Shown here one piece after another: positions 1-7,889 of a stretch of DNA of 48,134 nt. The position numbers and the translations under genes were made by a program. Source of the stretch: an uncultured Treponema sp. Its GTDB lineage: Bacteria; Spirochaetota; Spirochaetia; Treponematales; Treponemataceae. The notes under the pieces are model-generated. The model had not been told where the DNA came from. It saw nothing but the letters and a program-made list of their open reading frames with translations, and ran no database searches. The stretch spans positions 1-48,134 of the forward strand of contig CALINC010000021.1 of NCBI GenBank assembly GCA_938045195.1, read 5' to 3'. How positions within the stretch are numbered: position 1 is the stretch's first letter; each line of letters opens with the position of its first letter.

Positions 1-137
1 ATCCCGAAAAAAGTTTTTTCAAGCAGTTTTGCATTTTGCAAAACTGCATACAATAAAACGACGTTTGCCGATGAGGCAAACTCGAAAGATAAGCAGTGAG
101 ATGCTATCTGCATCGAACTGGTTATCACATCTCCCAT
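1..137 (-). repeat. R1 hairpin repeat, copy A (unit 1, cut by the window edge)
   Basis: Read on the minus strand this begins ATGGGAGATGTGATAA and folds into three successive hairpins. H1 (88-126) has an outer stem with one C-C mismatch and an inner stem GATGC/GCATC. H2 (63-81) is GTTTGCC/GGCAAAC. H3 (23-47) is a perfect 11-bp stem. The inner H1 stem differs from the other copies at two base pairs but still pairs, which argues for selection on RNA structure. The sequence ends at the window edge in the same ATCCCGAAAAA stretch that starts hairpin H4 in copy F. More of the element, and probably a unit 2 and a minus-strand gene, therefore lie just left of the window. Confidence 0.8.
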
Positions 138-284
138 GAAAATATTTTTTCAAGTGTGTGCTGTCATGCGCACATCAATAAAAAATATACATCTTTGTAC
201 ATTTTTAATTTTATTTTCTATACAACTGAATTGTTGTATAGATTTTTTATGGCACAATCGGCTTAAGTTTTAAGAACGCGGCAA
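138..284. other. intergenic DNA with two small inverted repeats
   Basis: No credible gene is seen. GTGTGC/GCGCAC at about 155-172 can form a short hairpin. CTATACAAC (218-226) pairs perfectly with GTTGTATAG (233-241) and is followed on the plus strand by a T-run at 243-248. It could be a weak plus-strand terminator or a protein-binding palindrome. The rest is AT-rich and featureless. Confidence 0.45.
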
Positions 285-395
285 GGATTGGAGGGGCGGC
301 GAAGCCGTTGCAAAGCAATGGAGCGAACGCGGAACCCCGCAAAGCCTGATTTTTGTCTTCCCGTTTGCCGTAAGGCATTCGGGAAGACAAAAAGC
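285..395. repeat. GC-rich cluster of mini-hairpins ending in a 14-bp inverted repeat
   Basis: In an otherwise AT-rich gap, 285-340 strings together short stems with tiny loops: CGGC-gaa-GCCG, TTGC-aaa-GCAA, GCG-aa-CGC and GCGG-aacc-CCGC. Then 350-363 pairs perfectly with 380-393 (TTTTTGTCTTCCCG/CGGGAAGACAAAAA), with TGCC/GGCA inside the loop. A 65-codon open frame runs through it, but it has no ribosome site and its composition follows the hairpins, so I do not call a gene. It looks like a dispersed palindromic repeat. Its function is unknown. Confidence 0.5.
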
Positions 396-435
396 CGCCA
401 AAAAAATCATAAAATACAGCTTTCAGCTTTGTGCA

Positions 436-479
436 TAAAAAATAAAAGGTACAAAGAATGCAGAATTTCTTTGTACCTT
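436..479 (-). terminator. Rho-independent terminator of the rpsO operon
   Basis: On the minus strand a perfect 13-bp stem (467-479 with 446-458, loop 459-466) is followed by a TTTTATTTTTTATG tract. It starts 8 nt past the rpsO stop codon, so it ends the pdxK-ribF-rpsO transcript. Confidence 0.85.
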
Positions 480-486
480 GTTTAAG

Positions 487-756
487 TTATTTTCTGAGGT
501 TGAGTTCTTTAAGGATAGCTCTGTAGCCCTCAATGTCGGTACGCTGATAATACTTTAATAAGCTTCTTCTGTTGCCGACCATCGCAATAAGACCACGCCG
601 GCTGCTTGCATCTTTTTTGTTAAGTTTGCAGTGTTCAGTGAGCTGGTTGATTTTTTCAGTCAGCAATGCAATTTGTACCTTAATATCACCGGTGTCTTTT
701 TCATTCGCACCGAATTTTTTTACTATCGATGCTTTTTGCTCTTTTGTAATTGCCAT
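487..756 (-). CDS. rpsO: 30S ribosomal protein S15
   Basis: S15 binds 16S rRNA in the central domain of the small subunit and helps form the bridge to 23S rRNA. The 89-residue product has the family's normal length and its conserved landmarks: GANEKDTG near the N terminus, the QIALLTEKINQLTEH helix, and RRGLIAMVGNRRSLLKYY (about residues 53-70) that contacts rRNA. An SD sequence (GGAG) lies just upstream of the ATG. It is the last gene of a minus-strand operon, 11 nt after ribF, and a strong terminator follows. The ribF-rpsO order is classical, and pnp would be expected further left, outside the window. Confidence 0.98.
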   Translation of the reverse strand: MAITKEQKASIVKKFGANEKDTGDIKVQIALLTEKINQLTEHCKLNKKDASSRRGLIAMVGNRRSLLKYYQRTDIEGYRAILKELNLRK

Positions 757-767
757 TTCTTTACTCC

Positions 768-1604
768 TTATACAATAAATTCAATGGTGTCTAAATTATT
801 AAGATTTTTTAAAGAAAATTGTTCGGGAACTTTTTTTTCAAAGCGAAGCACTACTTCATTCTTGTGTACAAAAAAAACGGCTTCTTCTTTTGTTCCGTTA
901 ATTGACTTAACTAAAACCTTGTATCTTCCGCATTTAGGAAGAATTTGTGTTATATATGCGCGTTGAGCCGAAACCGAATTTTCATCGGTACGTATCCACG
1001 GCGGCCCTATGATATCAAATAAAAAAGGATAACCCAAAAGGCGTTCTGCAAGGGTAAAATCGGCAACTGCCACAGCATTCCGTATTGCCGTTGAGCTTAT
1101 CCGGAGGCTGCCGCCAAGGTATACCGCTTTTATGGAATCAAAGCAAAAGCCTATCTGAGGAGCGAGCCGTTTTAGTTCGCCAACCCCCAATCCACGGCGA
1201 TACCCGCACGAAAAATCTTCACCTACGGCAAGATATTTTAAGCGGGTAGTTTTTATAAGAATATCAAAGAACTCTCTACCGTCCATTTTAGCGAATTCTG
1301 CAGAAAAGTCAATAAGGACGGTAAAGGTAAAACCATAATCGGAGAATTTTTTTAATTTTAATTTTAAAGTAGAAACATCGCCTTCATAGTTTCCATTTTT
1401 TATAACTGCCGGCGGACGGAAAAATGTAATAATCCCTGCCGGAATGTTTTTTTCTTTTGCTTTGGCGAGAACACTGTCAAAAAGAGCTTTATGCCCCTTA
1501 TGCGGTCCGTCAAAGCCCCCTATCGTAACGGCAGTTCCTTGCGGGAAGAGTACGTTGTCTGAAGTAATAAGCTCTTCCCATGAAATTATTGTAAAGTTTT
1601 GCAT
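768..1604 (-). CDS. ribF: RibF-like FAD synthetase (FMN adenylyltransferase), riboflavin-kinase half degenerate
   Basis: The N-terminal half matches the adenylyltransferase domain that makes FAD from FMN and ATP. It shows GGFDGPHKGH (nucleotide-binding HxGH-type motif, about residues 29-38), GEDFSCGYRRG (about 129-139) and ISSTAIR (about 173-179). The C-terminal part (about residues 190-278) lacks the GFPTAN-type ATP/riboflavin motif of riboflavin kinase and is shorter than usual: 278 residues against about 310. The protein may therefore be monofunctional. I chose the ATG at 1604. A TTG at 1613 in the same frame is possible, and neither has a clear SD. It follows pdxK directly and precedes rpsO. 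Confidence 0.88.
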   Translation of the reverse strand: MQNFTIISWEELITSDNVLFPQGTAVTIGGFDGPHKGHKALFDSVLAKAKEKNIPAGIITFFRPPAVIKNGNYEGDVSTLKLKLKKFSDYGFTFTVLIDFSAEFAKMDGREFFDILIKTTRLKYLAVGEDFSCGYRRGLGVGELKRLAPQIGFCFDSIKAVYLGGSLRISSTAIRNAVAVADFTLAERLLGYPFLFDIIGPPWIRTDENSVSAQRAYITQILPKCGRYKVLVKSINGTKEEAVFFVHKNEVVLRFEKKVPEQFSLKNLNNLDTIEFIV

Positions 1605-1614
1605 TTGGTGCAAA

Positions 1615-2424
1615 CTAATTAAATGCTTTTCGCCATGCGGCGGGATTTCCCGGTCCTACCCATTGATTTAATTGAAAACCGTTTCTAAGACTGAGCGTAA
1701 TAAATTTTTTTGCACGGGTAACGGCTTCATAAGGTTCGAGCCCAATACCTAAACCCGCTGCAATAGCTGCCGCAGTCGTACATCCTGCACCATGCGTCCA
1801 GCGGCTTTTTATCAGCTCGCCTTCGACTTTAAAAAATTCGGAGCCGTCATAAAAAATATCTATTGCCGATTGTTCATTTTTTAATTTTGACCCGCCTTTA
1901 ATAAACACATAAGGGCACCCCATTTCATGGATTATTTTTGCGGCTGTTTTTATTTCTTCCAGTGTTTCGGGCGTATTTATATTTGCTATTTGCCCTGCCT
2001 CAAAAAGATTCGGCGTTATAACTTTTGCAAGAGGTAAAAGTTTTTTTATAATAAGATTATTAAGTTCGGGGTTTAATGCAAGGTTTCCGCCTTTGCAAAC
2101 CATAACAGGGTCAAGAACATAATTCTTTACGTTATATTTTTTTATATATTCTGCGGAAAGTTCTACTGCATAATTTGTTGCAAGCATTCCCGTTTTTGCG
2201 GCATCGACACCTATTCCTTTAAAAATAGTATCGAGTTGCGATTTAACCGTTTGTTCATCGAGCGGAAAAACTTCATGTCCCCATTCTTTATCGGGGTTCA
2301 TTGTTGCAATTACGGTAACGGCTGCCATTCCGTATACGCCGTATTCCTGAAAGGTTTTTAGGTCTGCTTCCAAACCTGCTCCGCCGGAAGCGTCCGAACC
2401 TGCAATTGTTGCAAGTTTAATCAT
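1615..2424 (-). CDS. ThiD-family kinase: pyridoxal kinase or hydroxymethylpyrimidine (phosphate) kinase
   Basis: This is a ribokinase-fold ATP kinase of the ThiD/PdxK group. The start MIKLATIAGSDASGGAGLEA is the family signature. DPVMVCKGG (about residues 107-115), VITPNLFEA and the C-terminal anion-hole motif THGAGCTTAAAIAAG, with the general-base region GAGC, are all present. The length of 269 residues is normal. The start at 2424 has GGAGGA at a good distance; a longer open frame up to 2469 is unsupported. No thiamine gene lies nearby, so the substrate (pyridoxal or HMP) cannot be decided from sequence. It heads the operon with ribF and rpsO, a vitamin/cofactor pairing. Confidence 0.88.
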   Translation of the reverse strand: MIKLATIAGSDASGGAGLEADLKTFQEYGVYGMAAVTVIATMNPDKEWGHEVFPLDEQTVKSQLDTIFKGIGVDAAKTGMLATNYAVELSAEYIKKYNVKNYVLDPVMVCKGGNLALNPELNNLIIKKLLPLAKVITPNLFEAGQIANINTPETLEEIKTAAKIIHEMGCPYVFIKGGSKLKNEQSAIDIFYDGSEFFKVEGELIKSRWTHGAGCTTAAAIAAGLGIGLEPYEAVTRAKKFITLSLRNGFQLNQWVGPGNPAAWRKAFN

Positions 2425-2469
2425 ATATATTCCTCCATAATTCGGATTTTTGACAGCCGAGTTTACCAT

Positions 2470-2791
2470 AAAGAATAAAAGGGGTCAAGAGTTATTTTGT
2501 TCTGAGTGCTAGTAATTAACCGTTTAAGTTTAAAGTTTTTAGATTTCTTCACGGCTTAAGCCTACCCCTTCGGAGATTTTAACAATATAGATACCATGCT
2601 GTTTAAATGCTTCAGTCGCTTTAGCATTTGTTTGGCAGGGGGCTTCGGAAAAATCTTTTTTTTAAAATATGCGGCATCAGCGTTGCCGCTGCGCAAATCC
2701 CAGTCCTTAACGTATCAATATATGCCTTTGGTTGAGATGTGCTAAATTCCTAACGTCTGCTCCCTCTATTTTTGAAAGACAATGCTAGTAC
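2470..2791 (-). pseudogene. frameshifted coding remnant in the pdxK/ettA intergenic gap
   Basis: Minus-strand translation between about 2745 and 2550 gives protein-like sequence in two frames joined at an 8-base homopolymer near 2656-2663. One piece reads VKDWDLRSGNADAAYF and the next DFSEAPCQTNAKATEAF, continuing to GVGLSREEI and a stop near 2550. A further in-frame TGA lies upstream, near 2723. It looks like the C-terminal end of a decayed gene. I do not recognise the family. The remainder of the gap (2470-2545 and 2746-2791) shows nothing beyond the ettA promoter that follows. Confidence 0.4.
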
Positions 2792-2820
2792 TTGTTTTTT
2801 TATAGCGGCTATGGTACACT
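2792..2820 (+). promoter_or_regulatory. ettA promoter abutting the start codon
   Basis: TTGTTT (2792-2797), a 17-bp spacer, then TACACT (2815-2820). The ATG of ettA starts 9 nt after the -10 box and no SD lies between, so transcription would start at or next to the ATG (leaderless or nearly so). Confidence 0.5.
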
Positions 2821-2828
2821 CAAAAAAT

Positions 2829-4577
2829 ATGGCAAAGACAGTAGACGATAAAAAAATTATTTACACAATGGATAGAGTTTCAAGAACCCACGGTACAAAA
2901 CAAGTTCTAAAAGATATAAGCCTTTCATATTTTTACGGTGCAAAAATAGGTGTTATCGGTTCTAACGGTTCCGGTAAGTCAAGTTTACTCCGTATAATGG
3001 CGGGAATAGATTCAGACTATACGGGAGAAGTGTCTTCTTCGCCCGGGTACACAATAGGCTATCTTGAACAAGAACCGCAGCTTACAAGCGGTAAAACGGT
3101 GCGTGAAGTTGTTTCGGAAGGAGTAAGCGAAATTACGGCACTGCTTGCGGAATTTGACAAGATAAACGAAGCTTTTGCAGACCCCGATGCAGATATGGAT
3201 AAGCTCATGGAAAAACAGGCTAAAATTCAAGAAGCCCTTGATGCCTCCGACGCATGGAATTTGGACAGCCGTCTCGATTTGGCAATGGATGCCTTGCGCT
3301 GTCCGCCTGCCGATAAGGTTGTTGACGTGCTTTCAGGCGGTGAAAAACGCCGCGTAGCCCTTTGCCGCCTTTTATTGCAAAAACCGGATATTCTTCTCTT
3401 GGACGAACCTACAAACCACCTCGATGCGGAGACGGTAGCATGGCTTGAAAAACATCTTCATCAATATGCCGGAACAATTATCTGTGTTACACACGACCGC
3501 TACTTTTTGGATAATGTTGCAGGTTGGATATTGGAGCTTGACCGCGGGGAAGGCATTCCGTGGAAAGGCAACTATTCGAGTTGGCTTGAGCAAAAACAAA
3601 AACGGCTAGCTTTGGAAGAAAAAGGAGAAACCGAACGCCAAAAAATTTTAAAGCGGGAACTTGAATGGATAGGAATGAGTCCGAAAGGCAGACATGCAAA
3701 AAGTAAAGCCCGTATAAATGAATACGAAAAACTGCTTGCACAAGGTTCAAAAGAAAAAATAAAAGATTCTCAAATTACAATTCCTCCGGGACCTCGTCTC
3801 GGAAATCTTGTCATAGACGTAAAAAATGCGGCAAAGCATTACGGCGATAGACTTTTGTTCGATAAACTCAATTTTTCGGTTCCAGCCGGTGCTATCGTCG
3901 GTATCATCGGTCCGAACGGTGCGGGAAAAACAACTCTCTTTAAAATGATTGTCGGAGCCGCCGGTTTTGAAACGCCTGAAGGTGTAGAACAAAAAAAGCA
4001 AATCGTAAAACCCGACGAAGGCGAAATAAAAATAGGCGAAACCGTTAAACTTTGTTATGTTGACCAAACAAGAGAAAAACTCGATGCAAATAAAACCGTT
4101 TGGGAACAGCTTTCGGACGGGCAGGATATTATAAAACTCGGAGCTGCCGACGGTTCTTCAGGTATCCGTGAGGTCAATTCGAGGGCTTACTGCTCATGGT
4201 TTAATTTTTCTGGGCAAGACCAGTCGCGCAAGGTCGGCGTACTTTCAGGCGGCGAGCGGAATCGGTTAAATCTCGCAATGATGCTGAAAGAGGGCGGAAA
4301 TGTTTTAATGCTTGATGAACCGACAAACGACTTGGACGTTACCACTCTGCGGGCATTGGAAGAGGCTCTTGAATCATTTGCCGGTTCTGTATTGGTTATC
4401 AGCCATGACCGCTGGTTCTTGGACAGGGTGTGTTCCCATATTCTTGCGTTTGAAGCCGACGGAGAAGTTGTTTGGTACGACGGCAACTGGACTGAATATG
4501 CTGAATGGCGGCGCGAAAAATACGGTAAAGATGCCGATACCCCGCACCGCGGCGTTTATAGAAAACTGGAGCGATAA
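2829..4577 (+). CDS. ettA: EttA, ABC-F energy-dependent translational throttle
   Basis: EttA is a cytoplasmic ABC-F ATPase that binds the ribosomal E site and gates early elongation according to the ATP/ADP ratio. Two nucleotide-binding domains are clear. The first has Walker A GSNGSGKSS (about 44-52), LSGGEKRRVALCRLLL and LLLDEPTNHLDAE. The second has GPNGAGKTT (about 361-369), LSGGERNRL and MLDEPTNDLD. The arm/linker region keeps EGIPWKGNYSSWLEQK and IPPGPRLG, both diagnostic of EttA. At 582 residues it is longer than the E. coli protein (about 555) because of two insertions in the second domain, around EGVEQKKQIVKPDEG and AADGSSGIREV. The start at 2829 (MAKTVDDKK) fits homologues; two upstream ATGs do not. 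No SD is seen. Confidence 0.95.
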   Translation: MAKTVDDKKIIYTMDRVSRTHGTKQVLKDISLSYFYGAKIGVIGSNGSGKSSLLRIMAGIDSDYTGEVSSSPGYTIGYLEQEPQLTSGKTVREVVSEGVSEITALLAEFDKINEAFADPDADMDKLMEKQAKIQEALDASDAWNLDSRLDLAMDALRCPPADKVVDVLSGGEKRRVALCRLLLQKPDILLLDEPTNHLDAETVAWLEKHLHQYAGTIICVTHDRYFLDNVAGWILELDRGEGIPWKGNYSSWLEQKQKRLALEEKGETERQKILKRELEWIGMSPKGRHAKSKARINEYEKLLAQGSKEKIKDSQITIPPGPRLGNLVIDVKNAAKHYGDRLLFDKLNFSVPAGAIVGIIGPNGAGKTTLFKMIVGAAGFETPEGVEQKKQIVKPDEGEIKIGETVKLCYVDQTREKLDANKTVWEQLSDGQDIIKLGAADGSSGIREVNSRAYCSWFNFSGQDQSRKVGVLSGGERNRLNLAMMLKEGGNVLMLDEPTNDLDVTTLRALEEALESFAGSVLVISHDRWFLDRVCSHILAFEADGEVVWYDGNWTEYAEWRREKYGKDADTPHRGVYRKLER

Positions 4578-4614
4578 GGGGATTATCGGTAGAAATATAT
4601 GATAAATTTCTTAA

Positions 4615-4643
4615 TTGACAAATTTACTCATAGTATATATAAT
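4615..4643 (+). promoter_or_regulatory. consensus sigma-70-type promoter of thrC
   Basis: TTGACA (4615-4620), a 17-bp spacer and TATAAT (4638-4643): a perfect consensus match. The predicted start is near 4650, giving a leader of about 17 nt before the thrC ATG with only a weak SD-like TAGAG. Confidence 0.85.
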
Positions 4644-4666
4644 ACTAGGCTAGAGTTTTTAGCGTT

Positions 4667-6091
4667 ATGGATTTTTACGATATAAATGACCGAAGTATTC
4701 GTGTTTCTTTTAAACAAGCTGTTCTCAAAGGCATTAATGCAAAAACCAGCGGTGTTTTTATGCCGTCGGAAATCGGGAAATTAAGTCCGTCCATGATTTA
4801 TCGAAATCCGCCGCTTTCTTTTCGCGAGATAGTTTTTGAAATTTCAAAAATGTTTTGCGGTGATGAAATAACTGATGCGGATTTAATGCAGATCATAGCG
4901 CAATTTTACCCTTACCGAATTCCTATAACGCCTATAGCACCCACAACATATATATTAGAGTTATTCCATGGCGGCACGTGCAACTACAAAGATATTGGGG
5001 CAGGCTTTGCGGCATATTTTATGGAGTATCTCAATAGAAGAGAAAATGAACCTTTAAATATAATTTTTGCGTCATCCGGCGAAGGTGCTTGTGCGGCAGG
5101 TGCAGCCGTTTCGCATGTAAAAGGTGTTAATGCCATTATCCTATATCCTCAAAATTCACTTACGGAAATTCAAGAAAAAGTACTTTCTTCTACGGCAAAA
5201 AATGTTTACTGTTTGGCTGTAGACGGCTCACTTGAAGACTGTGAACGTATTGTAAATACGGCACTCGGCGATGCCGAACTTGAAAAGAAAACAAAATTCG
5301 TCCCCTATGGTCCATTGAGTATTGCGCCGTTAATTCCTCAAATTGCATTTTTTGTATATGCTTCTCTTTCGGTATTATACCGATGCGGATATGATAACAA
5401 AATCGAACATCCCGATATTATCGCTTCCGTTCCATCAGGAACTTTTTCATCGCTTTTGTCGGGTATAATTGCAAAAAAAATGGGAGTCCCCATAACGGGC
5501 TTTATTTCGGCGGAAAATAAAAATCATTTTGCGTCAGATTTTCTTACATCCGGGTCTTTCGATTTAAAACCCCTTGAAAAAACAAATACTCCCGCTCTTA
5601 ATCCGGCAAATCCCGTCAATTTTAGCAGAATGCTTGAACTCTATTCTTTTAATGAATTAAAAAGGCTCATCATTCCGTATTGGCTTGACGACGAGCGTAC
5701 AGTAGAAGCCGTAAGTGCTTGTAATGATAAGACCGGCTATATTATCGACCCTTACGGCGGAACGGCATGGCAGGCGTGGCAGGATATTTATCACGGAGCG
5801 TTGAATTCTCTTCATTTAAAAGATGCAGAAGACAGCACCCTAACTGGGGTTCCTGCAAAATATTCCGGAATAGAAACATGGTTTCAAAGTTCTTCAAAAA
5901 GTAATTTAACGGGAATTATTTTTCAAACTTCTCACCCGGCAAAATTTCCGGATGTTATGAAAAAGGCAGTTGGCAGGCCGCCCTCACTTCCCTATAAATT
6001 GGAAAGCCTTCCATATAGGAGTGATAAAGCCGTTAGTATGCCTTCATCCTATGACGGCTTTAAAGAATGGTTTTTAAATACTGTTTTATAA
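4667..6091 (+). CDS. thrC: threonine synthase
   Basis: This PLP enzyme converts O-phosphohomoserine to threonine. The N terminus has the threonine-synthase domain (SFKQAVLKGI, LSPSMIYRNPPLSFREI). The PLP lysine sits in FHGGTCNYKDIG (Lys108), matching the family's FHGPTxxFKD motif. A glycine-rich cofactor-binding stretch, SSGEGACAAGAAV, follows, and the conserved LIPQIAFFVYASLSVLY region is intact. The length of 474 residues is normal for the long bacterial type. It is a single gene with its own strong promoter; no hom or thrB lies in the window. Confidence 0.93.
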   Translation: MDFYDINDRSIRVSFKQAVLKGINAKTSGVFMPSEIGKLSPSMIYRNPPLSFREIVFEISKMFCGDEITDADLMQIIAQFYPYRIPITPIAPTTYILELFHGGTCNYKDIGAGFAAYFMEYLNRRENEPLNIIFASSGEGACAAGAAVSHVKGVNAIILYPQNSLTEIQEKVLSSTAKNVYCLAVDGSLEDCERIVNTALGDAELEKKTKFVPYGPLSIAPLIPQIAFFVYASLSVLYRCGYDNKIEHPDIIASVPSGTFSSLLSGIIAKKMGVPITGFISAENKNHFASDFLTSGSFDLKPLEKTNTPALNPANPVNFSRMLELYSFNELKRLIIPYWLDDERTVEAVSACNDKTGYIIDPYGGTAWQAWQDIYHGALNSLHLKDAEDSTLTGVPAKYSGIETWFQSSSKSNLTGIIFQTSHPAKFPDVMKKAVGRPPSLPYKLESLPYRSDKAVSMPSSYDGFKEWFLNTVL

Positions 6092-6207
6092 TCTGCTTAA
6101 ACGTTATCCGGGCAAGTATTCGGTGAACTCTACATAGCTGACATTGTTTTAAACCGCAATACGGCTTGTCTATGTTGCCGGCTTTGAAAACTGTGTTATG
6201 TGATTAT

Positions 6208-7887
6208 TTATTTTAGCCAATTTAATGCTTTTTCTACAACTTTATTATACCATTCTTTCTCACTATGGCTCTCTATAGCTACAGTTTTAGAATATTCAAA
6301 GAAAGATTTTACTTGTTCTGAATTAGGTGTATATGAGGCTTTAAATGAATCTTCAAGCATTTTTTTGAATACAGTGAGTGGAATAGGAACAATTACAGAT
6401 ATTCCACCATAATAGGAAATATTTAAATTATGCAAACCATAAAAATGAGCAATACACGCTTCATTTATTATTGGTGCAACAAAAAGACAGTAAGCATTTT
6501 TATTTATTTCTTTTTTAAATTTTGCCAAATGTCTTGGAACAGGCTCGCCTTCCATTTCATATTGCTTCTGCCCACTTGCCATTGTTACTTCAACGGTTAG
6601 ACCGAAACTATAATAATCACAAACAATATCTGCCATGTTACCTTGTGCAGTAGACATTGGATTACCAAAATCATCAAATTTAAGATTTGCTTTAATGTTT
6701 CCCCCATCAAGCATAGTCATTCCACGCCAAACATTCCATTCCAAAATTAAAGAAGGGTCGTAAATGTCATTTTCTTCTATTTTTTTGAATGTATCTTGAA
6801 TATCATCATATTTTTTATAATCTTTAATCTCTGCAACTTGTGTTTGAATTATTTTTTCTTTTTTTGCGATTATCAAATCATCAAGTTTTTCTTTTAAATC
6901 AAGAACAGAAGCTGTTTCTGAGATTTCTTCTGATGGATTTTCAATTTTAATTTTCTGAATCAATGCAGATTTATCATCAGTAAGCAGTTTTGGAAGTTCA
7001 GAATTTCCAAGATAATTTAAATATTTTTCTTTATCGCCTACAAAGATTGGTTCACGAGAAATATTTTGTAAAATGAATTCTACATCAGTTCTTTTTTCTG
7101 GAAGGATTGAAAGTGAACGGCCAATGTGAGAAATCGAAACAAGTCCTGTTGCACGAAGATATCGAATACAAGCATCTGCATAATCATGCATATTACTTGC
7201 TTTTGTTTGCAAGAATTTTTTTACCGTCGCAATATTATTTTCCCGTATTGAAGTTTCACCTTTTAAAATCTCTGCTTTATAGATTTCTTGTAATTCATCT
7301 ACTTGATAGTAATACTTAAACTCTCGATATTTCTTTGCAGTCTTTTCGCGATCAATTCTAAACTTCTCTATTTTCTTTACTATTTTATCAAAATTTCGAT
7401 AATCAGTAAGTTGCAAACCAAATATCATAAGTTCATCAAATTTTAGAGTTCCAAGAGTGTAAATCAACCGCAGAATTTCAAGATAAGGTTTTACATAAAA
7501 AGTTGCTGCTTTTTCACTTGGAATATGATAAGGAGAAGGTATTTGAAACTTAAGTAATTGGCGTAAAAAGACTTCCTCTTTTCGTTTGGCGGAAATTAAT
7601 GCTTTTCCAGCGTTTGTAAGTATAATTTTAGGTTCAAGTAATACAAAACCTAATGCTTTTGGAGCACGATTTATCCTATCTCTTGCACTAAAAGCTGGAT
7701 CATTATTCCCAGAACCATTGAAAAAATTTTCATTTCGCAAGAGTTCCATAAATGCAATTTGCGTTTCCGTATTCCATTTTTTACCTTCAAGCTTTCTACG
7801 CAAAAGGTCGATTTCAGGAATCATTTTTTCTGGAGTTCGGGGAGATGTTGTAATGAATAAAACTTTGCTGTCTATGGATTTTGCCAT
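6208..7887 (-). CDS. AlwI-family type II restriction endonuclease
   Basis: The N terminus (ITTSPRTPEKM, GKKWNTETQIAFMELL, DPAFSARDRINRAPKALGF) and the later block LTVEVTMASGQKQYEMEGEP followed by VPRHL are signatures of the AlwI family. AlwI itself cuts beside GGATC. The acidic D..E-V residues of the nuclease core are in DIVCDYYSFGLTVEV (about 418-433). The product is 559 residues. It follows the methyltransferase gene by 2 nt on the same strand, so the two form one R-M operon with the protective enzyme first. Base composition is more AT-rich than the neighbours, which fits acquisition. The exact recognition site cannot be read from the sequence. Confidence 0.9.
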   Translation of the reverse strand: MAKSIDSKVLFITTSPRTPEKMIPEIDLLRRKLEGKKWNTETQIAFMELLRNENFFNGSGNNDPAFSARDRINRAPKALGFVLLEPKIILTNAGKALISAKRKEEVFLRQLLKFQIPSPYHIPSEKAATFYVKPYLEILRLIYTLGTLKFDELMIFGLQLTDYRNFDKIVKKIEKFRIDREKTAKKYREFKYYYQVDELQEIYKAEILKGETSIRENNIATVKKFLQTKASNMHDYADACIRYLRATGLVSISHIGRSLSILPEKRTDVEFILQNISREPIFVGDKEKYLNYLGNSELPKLLTDDKSALIQKIKIENPSEEISETASVLDLKEKLDDLIIAKKEKIIQTQVAEIKDYKKYDDIQDTFKKIEENDIYDPSLILEWNVWRGMTMLDGGNIKANLKFDDFGNPMSTAQGNMADIVCDYYSFGLTVEVTMASGQKQYEMEGEPVPRHLAKFKKEINKNAYCLFVAPIINEACIAHFYGLHNLNISYYGGISVIVPIPLTVFKKMLEDSFKASYTPNSEQVKSFFEYSKTVAIESHSEKEWYNKVVEKALNWLK

Positions 7888-7889
7888 GA

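Noticed and set aside
1..137. CRISPR-like or tandem-repeat array
   Set aside because: R1 copies are dispersed or in pairs, with no regular spacers and no cas genes.
350..393. 14-bp inverted repeat as a terminator
   Set aside because: Neither strand has a T-run after the stem; the rpsO terminator at 436-479 already fits that role.
288..485. 65-codon plus-strand open frame beside rpsO
   Set aside because: It runs through the mini-hairpin cluster and the rpsO terminator, has no SD and no protein-like composition.
2470..2828. longer ettA start at 2772
   Set aside because: The extra residues are unlike EttA; the ATG at 2829 fits homologues and the promoter position.
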